Below, piece after piece: positions 35,442-46,014 of a DNA stretch of 64,000 nucleotides. Position 1 is the stretch's first letter. Every line of letters begins with the position of its first letter. Source of the stretch: Apium graveolens (taxonomy: Eukaryota; Streptophyta; Magnoliopsida; Apiales; Apiaceae); assembly GCF_009905375.1 (NCBI RefSeq), contig NC_133657.1, positions 43,636,192-43,700,191 of the forward strand. Reading direction: 5' to 3'. Under the pieces are notes generated by a model, which saw only the letters and a list, made by a program, of their open reading frames with translations, was not told where the DNA came from and did no database searches. Both the position numbers and the translations under genes were made by a program.

Positions 35442-35925
35442 GTGAAAAAATTGAGAATTAAGTATGCCTGATAGGTGTTTGATATAATGTCCAGTTGCCT
35501 TGTTTCAAGGAAAAACCGTTCCATTAATCAAGAGAAATAGTTTTAATTCAAAATTTAAACTGTTAGCACTGATTGAATTATTTTTCATTGCAACATTAAT
35601 ATTCTGAAAATAAATCATGTTAAAAATGACCGAGATAATTTCGATGAATAAGTGCTGACAGAGAATCAGAACTTAAATAAAAACAAAATTTAAATGGTCA
35701 TCAGAATATCAATCAGGATTTATCAACAGAAGATAAAATAACTCAGAGACAAAATCTTGAAGTAAAAACAATTTTCATCAATATATCAAGTCAATACATT
35801 TATGAAATGGAAATTACATCAATACAAGATTTTCCCTAAGCTTCTAATCCTAACATCAACAGCTTTATTCCTAGCTAAGAAGCCTGACAAAGCTGAGGAT
35901 GAAGAAGAACAGGAAGAAGACAAGA
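35442..35925 (-). other. E spacer between the small ORF and the 3' ORF
   Basis: No ORF. Contains one exact copy of ATCAGAACTTA (35665-35675) and, about 50 bases above the ATG of the 3' ORF, a weak TATA-like TTATATCAAAC on the element strand. Confidence 0.5.
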
Positions 35926-36201
35926 TTAAGTCATCTTCCTCTTCCTATCTTCGACGAACAAGATGGCGAGTCGTATGATTCGCTCTTGCTGACAGATAGC
36001 TTCCCGCCTTTCCTCCTCCAATCGCTCCACATGGCGATGGTAATCCATATAGAAGAATAGGAGGTGAGTTAGCACCTCCTGTGAGACAGAATCCCAGATC
36101 TCCTCAGGAATGGCTGTTACATGCCACTCCTGCTGCCAGTCGGCATAACTTAGCTCCATTGTGAAGGTTTGGTTGTTCAAAAACATGTTGTATCGAACCA
36201 T
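35926..36201 (-). CDS. Small ORF of E (91 codons, unknown function)
   Basis: I choose the ATG at 36201; upstream in-frame codons lack an ATG. The product starts MVRYNMFLNNQTFTMELSYA, has a Trp-rich middle (DWQQEWHVTAIPEEIWDS) and a charged C-terminal helix (HRHVERLEEERREAICQQER) likely to form a coiled coil. I do not recognise the family. A strong TATA box stands 73-80 bases above the ATG, followed by a CA/CT-rich stretch resembling a plant 5' UTR, so it may be transcribed by itself. It lies between pol and the 3' ORF. It could be a captured host fragment or a lineage-specific accessory gene. Confidence 0.45.
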   Translation of the reverse strand: MVRYNMFLNNQTFTMELSYADWQQEWHVTAIPEEIWDSVSQEVLTHLLFFYMDYHRHVERLEEERREAICQQERIIRLAILFVEDRKRKMT

Positions 36202-36273
36202 TGTGTTTTTTATAGAAGAAGGAGGATAAGTGTGTGAGAAGAATGTGATGGAAAGACTGATGTGAAGTGGTTT

Positions 36274-36281
36274 CTTATATA
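36274..36281 (-). promoter_or_regulatory. Candidate internal promoter of E (TATA box)
   Basis: The element strand reads GCCTATATAAGAAACC, then a C/T/A-rich run with CACACAC, then the ATG at 36201. The spacing matches a plant core promoter with a short leader. Confidence 0.4.
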
Positions 36282-36306
36282 GGCAAGAGAATGCCAAGAG
36301 ACGCAA

Positions 36307-37630
36307 AGATATTTAATGCTGACAGGTAGAATTAATTCTACCTCGTCTCCCTAGACTTTGAAAAAGAATAACAGTCATTGGAAAGAGGAATCATGGTCTA
36401 GACCGCACAAGACACAAGAAACAGTGGAATGTTCAAGGAAAAATACCATTAATCCTAATCATAGTGACTATTACTCTTCCACTTCAACATATTCTAGTTC
36501 GAACTGAGACTGTTACCAAATTTTATTCACAGATAAGTCAAGTAAAGGATTAGACTGAGAAATCAGAACTTAGACCTATACCAGAACTTAACAGTCATCA
36601 GAACATAATTTCTTTACTCGAAAAAGGAATGCCCATCTTAGTAAATACTCATATAAGTTCTGAGTTATAGACGTCAGAACTTAATCATCAAAACGTGTAA
36701 CTGAGAACTTGTCCTCAGAATTTTTGCAATAATGACACAATGACTGTTTATCTAAAATAACATAGACCACCACAGAAATTTTCATCATTCAGATGGAGTG
36801 ATTAGTGTGTGCATTAAGCTAAAAACAGACAAAGAGTAAAGTCTGATTCACTTCAGTACATCTTAGAAATAAGGCATAACTAAAATTTTGCTAAAGATCT
36901 GTCATTGTCCTGAAACCTACTGAAGAATGAGTTTATGCTTGAGTCCACCTCAACTATTTTGTGCTAATTTTATGCATCTTTTGAAATTCTATTTTACAGT
37001 GGCTTCTCAGTGTAAGTGAGTCACGACTGTTTATCAGAATTTATGCTATTTTCAGAGTATTTCTCCAGTAATCATAGAGTGTGAAAAGTCACCAAGAAAA
37101 TATTTTGCTTTTCTGATGCATATTTACTTAATACCAGCAATGCACTTGGGTCGTCCCTTCCACATTTTTACTCTAGATCTCAAAGGAGTACCTGATTTTA
37201 ATCTTTGATCTTTTTGCTTTTTCTTTTGATAAGAGAGGTCTATCAACACTTAGTACATTCAGCAGTTTTACTAGTATCAGAACTTAACAGATGAGTAGCA
37301 TTATTCTAATTTGTGACTTAGTAATAAGATATACAAAGTGAACTTAACTAAGCTCAGTTATCAGAATTTGCTAGTGTCATAAGATTTCCACTGAAATAAT
37401 TACTTCTTCCATGGAACCATTTGTTTATTGAAGACTACTAGGTCAGTATCTAGCACAGTTATCCTCATAGGATTGAATAGGTACTAGAACAGACATATCA
37501 CTTATCAAAGTTTAGAAACATATATCAGACAACAGTCAGTACTTAAAGACATTTATCAATTAAGCACAGAATATACAATGAGATTAATTCTGTAAATACT
37601 GAGCATAAAGTCTGATAACACAGAACAAGT
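36307..37630 (-). other. E noncoding spacer between pol and the small ORF
   Basis: 1.3 kb with no credible ORF. It contains several exact or near copies of ATCAGAACTTA (36562, 36671, 37276 among them). Nothing else is recognised. Confidence 0.6.
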
Positions 37631-40600
37631 CTAAGCAGATTTAGAGAAAGAACCTGAAACCATTCCAAGTTCATTTACCAATCTTGTAAAAGTAGCTTCA
37701 CATAATGGTTTTGTGAAGATATCTGCCAACTGTTGATCTGTGGGAACAAAATGCAATTCCACTGTACCTTCATCCACATGTTCCCTGATGAAGTGGTACC
37801 TGATGCTGATGTGCTTTGTCATTGAGTGTTGAACTGGATTACCTGTCATAGCAATAGAACATTGATTATCACGGTAAATAGGGATTTTGAAATATGTTAA
37901 CCCATAATCCAGTAACTGATTCTTCATCCAAAGAATCTGTGCACAACAGCTTCCTGCAGCAATATACTCTGCTTCTGCAGTTGATGTGGAAATTGACTTT
38001 TGTTTCTTGCTGTACCAAGAAACCAATCTGCCTCCAAGAAATTGGCAGCTTCCACTTGTGCTTTTCCTGTCAATTTTGCAACCTGCAAAATCTGCATCTG
38101 AGTAACCTATTAGTTTAAAATCTGATTCTCTAGGATACCATAATCCCAGAGCAGCTGTCCCTTTAAGATACTTAAAGATTCTTTTTACAACTGTTAAGTG
38201 AGGTTCTCTTGGATCTGCTTGAAATCTTGCACAAAGACAGGTAGCATACATGATATCAGGTCTACTAGCAGTTAGATAGAGTAGAGAGCCAATCATACCT
38301 CTGTAGTCAGTAATATCTACTGATTTACCGGTATCCTTATCCAGTTTTGTTGCAGTGGCCATTGAAGTGGATGCACTTGAACAATCTTGCATTCCAAATT
38401 TCTTTAGCAAGTTTCTGGTGTACTTGGTTTGACAAATAAAAGTACCTTCCTCATTCTGCTTGACTTGAAGGCCCAGAAAATAGCTAAGTTTCCCCATCAT
38501 ACTCATCTGATATCTTGACTGCATTAGTTTGGCAAACTTCTTGCAAAGTTTGTCATTTGTAGATCCAAAAATGATATGATCAACATAAACCTGGACCAGA
38601 AGTAAGTCCTTTCCATGGTTGAGGTAGAACAGTGTTTTGTCTATTGTCCCTCTGTTGAATCCACTTTCCAGAAGAAACTGAGCTAAAGTCTTATACCATG
38701 CTCTAGGAGCTTGCTTAAGTCCATAAAGTGCTTTGTCAAGTCTGTAGACATAGTCTGGATGTTTGGTATCTACAAAACCTGGAGGTTGTTCAACATATAC
38801 CTTTTCCTCCAATTCTCCATTGAGAAAAGCACTTTTCACATCCATTTGAAAGACAGTAAACTTTTTGTGAGCAGCATAAGCCAAAAATATCCTTATGGCT
38901 TCTAACCTAGCAACTGGTGCAAATGTTTCATCATAATCAATTCCCTCATGTTCAGAATATCCTTTTGCAACCAGCCTTGCCTTGTTCCTTGTAATTATGT
39001 CATCACTGTCAGTTTTGTTTCTGAATACACACTTTGTACCAACAACAGATCTATTCTTTGGTCTTGGTACTAGGGTCCAGACTTTGTTTCTTTCAAATTC
39101 ATTCAACTTTTCCTGCATTGCTTGCACCCAATTAGCATCTTGAAGAGCTTCTTCCACTTTCTTTGGCGCAGTCTGAGAGAGAAAAGAATTGTAAAGACAC
39201 TCATTTGAAGTACATGTTCTAGTTCTGACATCTGCATCAGGATTTCCAATTATCAAATCAGGTGTATGTGATTTTGTCCACTTCCTTGCAGATGGAAGGT
39301 TTTCTCTAGAACTGGATGCTCCCCCATGATCCATGCTATCTTCATTTTCATTTTCTGATGCTCCCCCTGAAACTATGCTCTCTGAGTTGGATTCTTCAGT
39401 ATTTAGATTTTCAGTACTATCAGAACTTGGCTTATCAGAACTTGATGAATCAGAACTTGAAGAGCCAGATGCATGTTCGAATGTTTCTTGAGATGTGGTA
39501 GGATCTTGAGTATGCTCCCCCTGCATAGGGGCATCTTCCTTTAATGTAGTCACCACAGTTTCAATAACATCAGAGTTTAATCCATCAGAGTTTGCAGTAT
39601 CAGGACTTAGACTGTCAGGATTTTCAGTATCAGAATATGAGTCTTCATTTTCAAATCTCAGCTGATCATGGTCAACGAAATCTTTAAGACCAGTGATCTT
39701 CTTGTCATCAAAAGAGACATTGATAGATTCCATGACCACTTTTGTTCTCAAATTATAGACTCTGAAGGCTTTTGTGGAAAGTGGATATCCAACAAAGATT
39801 CCTTCATCAGCTTTTAGATCAAACTTTGATAGCTGTTCAGGATGAGTCTTGAGAACAAAACACTTGCATCCAAATACATGAAAATATTTCAGATTTGGCT
39901 TCTTTTTCTTCACCATCTCATATGGTGTTTTTCCATGCTTGTTAATGAGTGTTGCATTTTGAGTAAAACAAGCAGTCTGCACAGCTTCAGCCCAGAAATA
40001 GGTTGGAAGCTTTGCTTCTTCAAGCATTGTACGTGCAGCTTCAATGAGAGTTCTATTCTTCCTTTCAACAACTCCATTTTGCTGTGGAGTTCCAGGAGCA
40101 GAAAATTCCTGCTTTATTCCATGGCTTTTGCAGAACTCTTCCATTATCAAATTCTTGAACTCAGTGCCATTATCACTCCTTAAAATTTTCACAGAATCTT
40201 TGACCATTTTATCCAGCTGTTTGACATGATCAATCAAGATAGATGCAGTTTCACTTTTTGTATGCAAGAAATACACCCATGTGTATCTGGTGAACTCATC
40301 CACTATGACCAACGCATACTTCTTCTTTGCAATAGACATGACATTTACTGGACCAAATAGATCAACATGTATAAGATGATAAGGCTCAAGAATTGATGAA
40401 TCAGTCTTGCTCTTGAATGAAGATTTTCTTTGTTTGGCTTTCTGACATGAATCACAAAGACCATCAGGAGCAAATACTGTGTTTGGAAATCCTCTCACAA
40501 GATCTTTCTTGACCAGTTCATTTATATTGTTGAAATTTAAATGAGAGAGTTTCTTATGCCAATTCCAGCTTTCTTCAATTGATGCTCTACTTAACAGACA

Positions 40601-40981
40601 GATTGCAGAGCTATCAGTACTTGTTGAAAGCTTAGCTTCATAAATGTTACCACGTCTGTATCCTTTCAGAACAACTTTGCCTTTAGATTTACTCACAACT
40701 TCACAGTGTTCTTCAAATAAATCAACATGATAACCTCTGTCACAGATTTGACTTATACTCAGTAGGTTGTGTTTAAGTCCTGAGACCAGAGCTACTTGTT
40801 TAATTATGACATTTCCAAGATTGATATTGCCATATCCCAATGTTTTTCCAATGTTGCCATCTCCATAAGAAACACTTGGGCCAGCTTTCTCCACAAAGTC
40901 TGATAGCAGGGCCTTATTTCCAGTCATATGTCCTGAACATCCACTGTCCAGAACTAGAATATTTTTCCTGTTGCCCTGCAA
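37631..40981 (-). CDS. pol: E pol polyprotein (protease, integrase, RT, RNase H), RT active site altered
   Basis: 1116 codons without a break. Protease: [13 protein letters not shown] (D12-S-G). Integrase: zinc-binding H142, H147, C176, C179; catalytic D207, D270, E306 (D270 and E306 with 35 residues between). A Ser/Asp/Glu-rich linker at about 450-560 precedes RT, with [35 protein letters not shown] and [11 protein letters not shown]. The active site reads YVDH at 799-802 instead of YVDD: codon CAT at 38578-38576 replaces GAT. RNase H follows ([34 protein letters not shown]). Translation from gag is in the same frame, past TAG at 40996-40994 and a TGA close by. The track's first residue is not an ATG, so pol needs readthrough or proteolysis from a longer product. 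It ends in TAG at 37631. Confidence 0.9.
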   Translation of the reverse strand: MQGNRKNILVLDSGCSGHMTGNKALLSDFVEKAGPSVSYGDGNIGKTLGYGNINLGNVIIKQVALVSGLKHNLLSISQICDRGYHVDLFEEHCEVVSKSKGKVVLKGYRRGNIYEAKLSTSTDSSAICLLSRASIEESWNWHKKLSHLNFNNINELVKKDLVRGFPNTVFAPDGLCDSCQKAKQRKSSFKSKTDSSILEPYHLIHVDLFGPVNVMSIAKKKYALVIVDEFTRYTWVYFLHTKSETASILIDHVKQLDKMVKDSVKILRSDNGTEFKNLIMEEFCKSHGIKQEFSAPGTPQQNGVVERKNRTLIEAARTMLEEAKLPTYFWAEAVQTACFTQNATLINKHGKTPYEMVKKKKPNLKYFHVFGCKCFVLKTHPEQLSKFDLKADEGIFVGYPLSTKAFRVYNLRTKVVMESINVSFDDKKITGLKDFVDHDQLRFENEDSYSDTENPDSLSPDTANSDGLNSDVIETVVTTLKEDAPMQGEHTQDPTTSQETFEHASGSSSSDSSSSDKPSSDSTENLNTEESNSESIVSGGASENENEDSMDHGGASSSRENLPSARKWTKSHTPDLIIGNPDADVRTRTCTSNECLYNSFLSQTAPKKVEEALQDANWVQAMQEKLNEFERNKVWTLVPRPKNRSVVGTKCVFRNKTDSDDIITRNKARLVAKGYSEHEGIDYDETFAPVARLEAIRIFLAYAAHKKFTVFQMDVKSAFLNGELEEKVYVEQPPGFVDTKHPDYVYRLDKALYGLKQAPRAWYKTLAQFLLESGFNRGTIDKTLFYLNHGKDLLLVQVYVDHIIFGSTNDKLCKKFAKLMQSRYQMSMMGKLSYFLGLQVKQNEEGTFICQTKYTRNLLKKFGMQDCSSASTSMATATKLDKDTGKSVDITDYRGMIGSLLYLTASRPDIMYATCLCARFQADPREPHLTVVKRIFKYLKGTAALGLWYPRESDFKLIGYSDADFAGCKIDRKSTSGSCQFLGGRLVSWYSKKQKSISTSTAEAEYIAAGSCCAQILWMKNQLLDYGLTYFKIPIYRDNQCSIAMTGNPVQHSMTKHISIRYHFIREHVDEGTVELHFVPTDQQLADIFTKPLCEATFTRLVNELGMVSGSFSKSA

Positions 40982-40993
40982 TCACAAAGACCA

Positions 40994-43308
40994 CTAATTA
41001 TTAGTTTTAAGGATCCAGACTTGCTTGGATCCTTTGGCCTTATTAAGTTTGTTAACATTTGCAGCGGATTTAGCATCCGAGTTTATGTTAACATTTTTCT
41101 TATCAGAATTTACATTATCAGACTTTGAATCAGAATTTACACTAGAAGGAACAATGGAAACTTTCTTCAAAGAAGGTTTTATTTGATAATAATCGTAGTA
41201 CAAACTATGATATTCCTTACAAGTATAAATGGAATGCCATAAACTACCACAATGAAAACAAGGATTTTGTGGTTTGTATCTAACAGACTGACTCTTAACT
41301 CCTGATTTTGAAGGTAAGGAGTTAATATTCTTATTTTTCCTGCAAAAAGAAGCCAGATGGTTAGAACTTCCACAGTTATGACATGTTTTCCTAGGGCATC
41401 AGGAACAGGTTTATAATCATTGCTTTTATTCACACCTTCCTTTCCATTCCTATTTTTCCTAGGTGATTTTACCTTATGCTTATGCTTAAGTTGCTTCTTT
41501 GTCATTAAGCCTATGTTTACTTCAGTTGTCTTTTCCTGTTTTAGTTTGTCAGAAGTTAATTCCTCTTTAACTTCTGATTTCTCATTATCAGACTTTACAG
41601 TTACAAACTTAACAGGTTTTAACTTTGGCTTTTGCTTAACAACAGGCTTAATTTCTTCAGTTCCTTTATCATTCTTATTCTCTCCATAACCTAAGCCCTC
41701 TTTCCAATTTTCACTACTTAGCAAATTTTGAGTTGTTCTGCCAGAGTTAGTCCAAGTCCTGATTATCTCTCTTTCCTTTTCTAACTCAGTTTTTAGAGAT
41801 TCATTCATTTTTAGCACTTCATCCCTAACATAAAAAGCATCATCTTTATCCTTCTGAGTTTGATGGAATATAACTAACTCTTTTTCTAAGAAATCATTTC
41901 TTTTCTTAAAAGCAAGATTTTCAGAAGTTAATCTTTCACATGTTAAGGTTTGATCTCTATAACTAACAAACATGGTTTTAAGATATCTTCTCAACTCATT
42001 AATATCATCAGTATGAAAAGCATAAGTAGTCTGAGGTACCTTTGTTTCAGCAGCTTCAGAACTGCTCTCAGCACTTTCTTTATCAGCATTTGCCATCAAT
42101 GCATAGTTCTCCTCACTTTCAGAGTCTGAAGTGTCTGTCCAGCTTTTCTGCTTTATGACAAGAGCCTTGCCTCTGTCACCCTTTACCTTCTTGCAGTCAG
42201 GAGATATGTGGCCTTTCTCACCACAATTATAGAATTTAACATTGGTGTAATCTCCTCTGTCAGACTTTCCTCCTCTGCTTTCAGATCTTCTGAAATTCTT
42301 CTTATCAGAACTTATGCTTTTTCTGGAAAACTTCTTTCCCTTTCTGAACTTTCTGTATGCAATCTTGGTGATTCCTTTCACCATAAGAGCACACAGCTTC
42401 ATCATCTCCTCATCAGCATCAGTCTCAGGCAAGCTTTCAGAATCTGAGTCATCATCACTCTCAGAACTTGATGACTCAGTATCAGACTTTATGAAAAGAG
42501 CTTTACCCTTGTCTTTCTTTGAGGAAGCTGCTTTGGGGAATTCTTCTTCAGCCTTAAGAGCAACTGTCCTTGACTTTCCTCCTTTCCTCTTGCTTCTTTA
42601 TTCCATCTCCAGCTCATGAGTCTTGAGCATTCCATAGATTTCGTCAAGAGTTGTTTCATCAAGATTGTAGTTGTCTCTTATTGTCGTTGCCTTCAAATCC
42701 CAGCATTCAGGAAGAGCTAACAGGAACTTAAGGTTTGAATCTTCAAGATCATACTCTTTATTAACCAATGACAAATCATTCAAAAGTTTGACAAATCTAT
42801 CATATAAATCATTCAATGACTCATTAGTCTTTGAGTCAAAGTGTTCATACTCTTGAGTGAGTATTGTCTTCCTGTTCTTCTTAATTGTGTCAGTTCCCTG
42901 ACATCTTGTTTCCAGAGCATCCCATATCTCCTTAGCAGTCTTGCAGTTGATTACCCTGTTTGACATTACATTATCAATGGCACTATGCAGTAAGTGTCGT
43001 ACCTTAGCATCCTTAGCAATTGATGCTATGTCCTCAGCAGTATAATCACTATTCTCCTTTGGTACGGTCATTGCTGCTTCACCTGCAACTCCAACAGCGA
43101 GTTTGGTTGGTTTGTGAGGACCTTCCTTGATTCTATCCAGGTATTCTGGATCTGTTGCTTCCAGGAACATGGTCATCCTTACCTTCCATATGGGATATTC
43201 AGATGGTCTCAGTATGGGGACTCTGATGGTCTCATACCGACTCTGAATTTGTGTCTTTGGTGGTTCCTCAGTTGTGGTAGGATAAGTTGGAGTTTCTGTG
43301 TCCGACAT
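40994..43308 (-). pseudogene. gag: E gag, broken by one stop and one frameshift
   Basis: The ATG at 43308 opens a capsid domain (RVPILRPSEYPIWKVRMTMF, KEIWDALETRCQGTD, YEHFDSKTNESLNDLYDRFV). A TAA at 42600-42598 interrupts the frame where Gln is likely; it then continues through a Ser/Asp/Glu-rich stretch. The first zinc knuckle reads FYNCGEKGHISPDC, its first Cys changed to Phe. A one-base deletion near 41390 shifts the frame; in the other frame two more knuckles are intact, CHNCGSSNHLASFC and CFHCGSLWHSIYTC. Gag ends WILKTNN then TAG at 40994. Three knuckles in a long gag fit the SIRE lineage. Confidence 0.8.
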
Positions 43309-43350
43309 GATTGTGTTTGGATCTTTAACTGTATGTAAGTTAACAGATAG

Positions 43351-43362
43351 GCTCTGATACCA
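43351..43362 (-). other. E primer-binding site (initiator tRNA-Met)
   Basis: GCTCTGATACCA on the plus strand, two bases from the 5' LTR start at 43365. Confidence 0.88.
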
Positions 43363-43364
43363 AT

Positions 43365-43980
43365 TGTTAGGTCACACATACACTGTAGAGGGGGTGAATA
43401 CAGTGTATAGTACACTCAAATCGAACTTTAAGATCTTAAGTAACAGAAAACAAACTTTATTGAAACAATAAACTCTGTTACAGTATGGAACTGTTACCTC
43501 TCAGTGATGAACAAATATCACGAGAGCTGCTAGGGTTACAATGAATAATCTTTTCTAATAATGATAACACTTTATAGTGTAAACCCTATGTCTGTGTTTA
43601 TATACTACACAGTTACAAGATAATCGCTAATTGATATGGAATATAATTCTGCTTCCTAAAATATATCAATCAGATATCTTTTCTTCCAAGTATTCCATTC
43701 TTCACGGAATTCCTTCTTCATGCATATCTCTTCTTATGTTTATCTCGATCTTCTTTCTTTTAATCAGCTACTGTCCTTATCTGATTGTCCTTCAGCACTT
43801 AAGTTCTGATATCTATCTTCTGATGATTATCTCCTGATAATATAAATACTGATATCCTTAAGTCCTGACTTCCAGTATAAGTACTGATCAACAGTTAAGT
43901 ACTGATTTATCCTGTTCACATAAGATCTGAAAGCTAAACATAAAACATATTAGCCATGACATTATCAAATATATCTAACA
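43365..43980 (-). repeat. E 5' LTR
   Basis: 616 bp, almost identical to the 3' LTR. On the element strand U3 starts at 43980, the TATA box is at 43604-43596 and transcription should begin near 43570. Confidence 0.95.
43596..43604 (-). promoter_or_regulatory. TATA box of the E 5' LTR
   Basis: TATATAAAC on the element strand, present identically in the 3' LTR at 31140-31148, about 375 bp into the LTR. Confidence 0.5.
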
Positions 43981-45088
43981 ATATAAATACGACCATTCTC
44001 ATATAATAGTTCAAAATAGTGTACCGATCAATAAAAAAAACTCAACACTTAAATACATTATATATACAAATAATAAATCAAGTCTATGTAAACTATTTAA
44101 ATTCAGAATAAAATAGATGTACGTTTAATATTTACTATCTATATAATCCTTATAATAAAATAACCAAGATAAATAAAATAGGTAAAATATGCTTAGGATT
44201 ATGCAAGTGGACAAAATATCAATATTGGTGTATAAAATTTTCATAACCTCACGTGTGAAAATATCATTATACAAAATAAGTATAACCAATTTAATAAATG
44301 AGCATATATTTAATTGGTGCACTAATCTAAATGCATATCTAAATCAAACATATATTTAACATATAACACATGAATTATTATGCATGCACAAAACACATAA
44401 TTATAAACATAAATTCATGCATTAAATATTTAATAAAATAAATGGTGATTGTTAACTAAAACATTTAATAATCAATATCAAACTAAATGATTAAATTAAG
44501 TAACCTATAGTGTTATACACATAATCATGGAACTAAATAATAAAATAAACTAATAACAAGTGAATTAGAGTAGTCATACATAAGTTCACAAAAATGTAAT
44601 TTAATTATATATATATATATAGAAGTATGCAATAAATAATAATACTCTGATGTTATACGGAGATAAATAATATGCTAATAGCCTATTTATACACAAGTTG
44701 ATTCATCTAATACTCCGATTCAATGGGTTAGTGGGTACGTGATCACAAATTTATGCAAACATTATCTCTTTGTGAACATGTAGTATTTGACTGAGTTTTT
44801 TAAATACACATAACACGTACTAATAAATATACACAACATAACTACACCTATTTTAAATTCTAGTCATAAAATAAATATATATTAAATTAAAATTATGCAC
44901 ATATAAATTAATTTTTTTTAACCTTACTTAAATATTTTGGATAACTAGAAATATTTATTTTTAATATAAAAATACGTGTCTTTATATTTAATAACAAATC
45001 TATATAATAAAATATTTTTTTATCTAACCAAATAATTAAAATGGGAAAAGTGTATATACATATAATTACAAAAATCATGGTTATTACA
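43981..45088 (-). repeat. C LTR3, second segment
   Basis: Resumes after the E TSD with AATACGACCATTCTC and ends ...ATCATGGTTATTACA at 45088, followed by TTTGG, the right TSD of the array. It lacks about 45 bp near 44635 that LTR1 and LTR2 keep, and has a (TA)8 tract at 44606-44621. Confidence 0.88.
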
Positions 45089-45093
45089 TTTGG

Positions 45094-45399
45094 TTAGTCT
45101 GTCCACTATAACCCAAATAGCATCGTGCTTCGCTTTCGTCGTTGGTAAGCCAACTATAAAATCCATAGCAATATGCTCCTACTTCCACTCTGGAATCTAT
45201 AGTGGCTGTAATAATCCACCTGGTCTCTCGTGCTCCGCCTTAACTCTTTGGCATGTATAACATTTGCTAAACCATTCCACAATTTCTCTCTCATGTCTGG
45301 CCACCAATAATTCTATTTTAAATCTCTGTACATCTTGGTACTTCCCGGATGAATGGAATACCTTGAAATGTGAGCTTCTTGTAGAATTTCATTCTTCAA
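45094..45399 (-). pseudogene. A1 integrase, N-terminal part
   Basis: Broken frames show HISRYSIHPGSTKMYRDLK (zinc-binding His region), [12 protein letters not shown] (first catalytic Asp) and AIWVIV followed by DRLTK or its mutated form. Several stops are present. The gene continues at 17633 beyond element C. Excision of C plus one TTTGG would rejoin the two parts at the IVDRLTKSAYF region. Confidence 0.7.
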
Positions 45400-46014
45400 T
45401 TATGCCACTAGTGGTATCAAAATTCTGGATAAAAATATGAGAATACCTTGATCGTCCTTATGGGTGCATAACTCTTCTCCAACCAAGCGATTGATATCCT
45501 GATCCATTATTTTCTCTTGGCACCTTCTTATCTTTTTTAACAATTCTGGTTGAAAAGTCATACTATATATCTTTGCTTCATCGGGTTCGCAAATTCTGAC
45601 TTCCAAGTCCAATTTCTGAAATTCCTTGTATAACTCTTCGGCTACTGTCAACAAGTTCAGTCTTTCTTCTCTGCTTAACGCATCGGCCACCACATTCGCT
45701 TTTCCTGGGTGACAGTTAATCGTGCAATCATAGTCTTTGATCAACTCCAACCATCTCCTTTGTCTCATGTTAAGCTCCTTATGTGTGAATATGTACTTTA
45801 AACTCTTACGATCCGTATAAATCTCGCATCTTTCTCCATAAAAGTAATGTCTCCAAATCTTCAAGGTGAATATTATCGCTCCTAGTTCCAAGTCATGAGT
45901 AGGATACTTTTTGCTCATGAGGTTTCAGTTTTCTAGACGCATATGTAATGACTTTATCATGCTGCATCAAAATACAGCCTAATCCCTTATGAGATCACTA
46001 TAGATTACGAAATT
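45400..46014 (-). pseudogene. A1 RNase H
   Basis: The frame 45918-45400 has [57 protein letters not shown] and [10 protein letters not shown], the RNase H domain of gypsy pol, followed by the linker into integrase. The start of the domain (45919-46014) is out of frame. YTDRKSL has Arg where His is common. Confidence 0.78.

Larger units (their letters stand above)
30907..43980 (-). mobile_element. Ty1/copia element E (SIRE/Maximus-like), very young
   Basis: 13.07 kb with LTRs 30907-31524 and 43365-43980 and a perfect TSD ATATA (30902-30906 and 43981-43985). Gene order on the minus strand is gag, protease, integrase, RT, RNase H, then about 6 kb of extra sequence with a small ORF and a long 3' ORF region. 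Pol followed by additional ORFs is the SIRE/Maximus layout, where the extra ORF has been called envelope-like. The pol frame is unbroken over 1116 codons, but the RT active site is altered and gag is broken, so this copy is defective despite its youth. Confidence 0.92.
17634..45088 (-). mobile_element. Non-autonomous LTR element C: tandem array LTR-internal-LTR-internal-LTR
   Basis: The array is bounded by TGTAATACCCCAAC at 17634 and ...GGTTATTACA at 45088, with a perfect TSD TTTGG (17629-17633 and 45089-45093) inside A1's integrase gene. It has three LTRs of about 1.95-2.0 kb and two internal domains of 217 and 216 bp that hold only a polypurine tract and a PBS. No gag or pol was ever present in these internal domains. 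It must rely on proteins from another element; the terminal TGTAATA/TATTACA and the PBS resemble those of Tekay-like gypsy LTRs, but this link is inference. D and E are inserted in LTRs 1 and 3. Confidence 0.88.
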
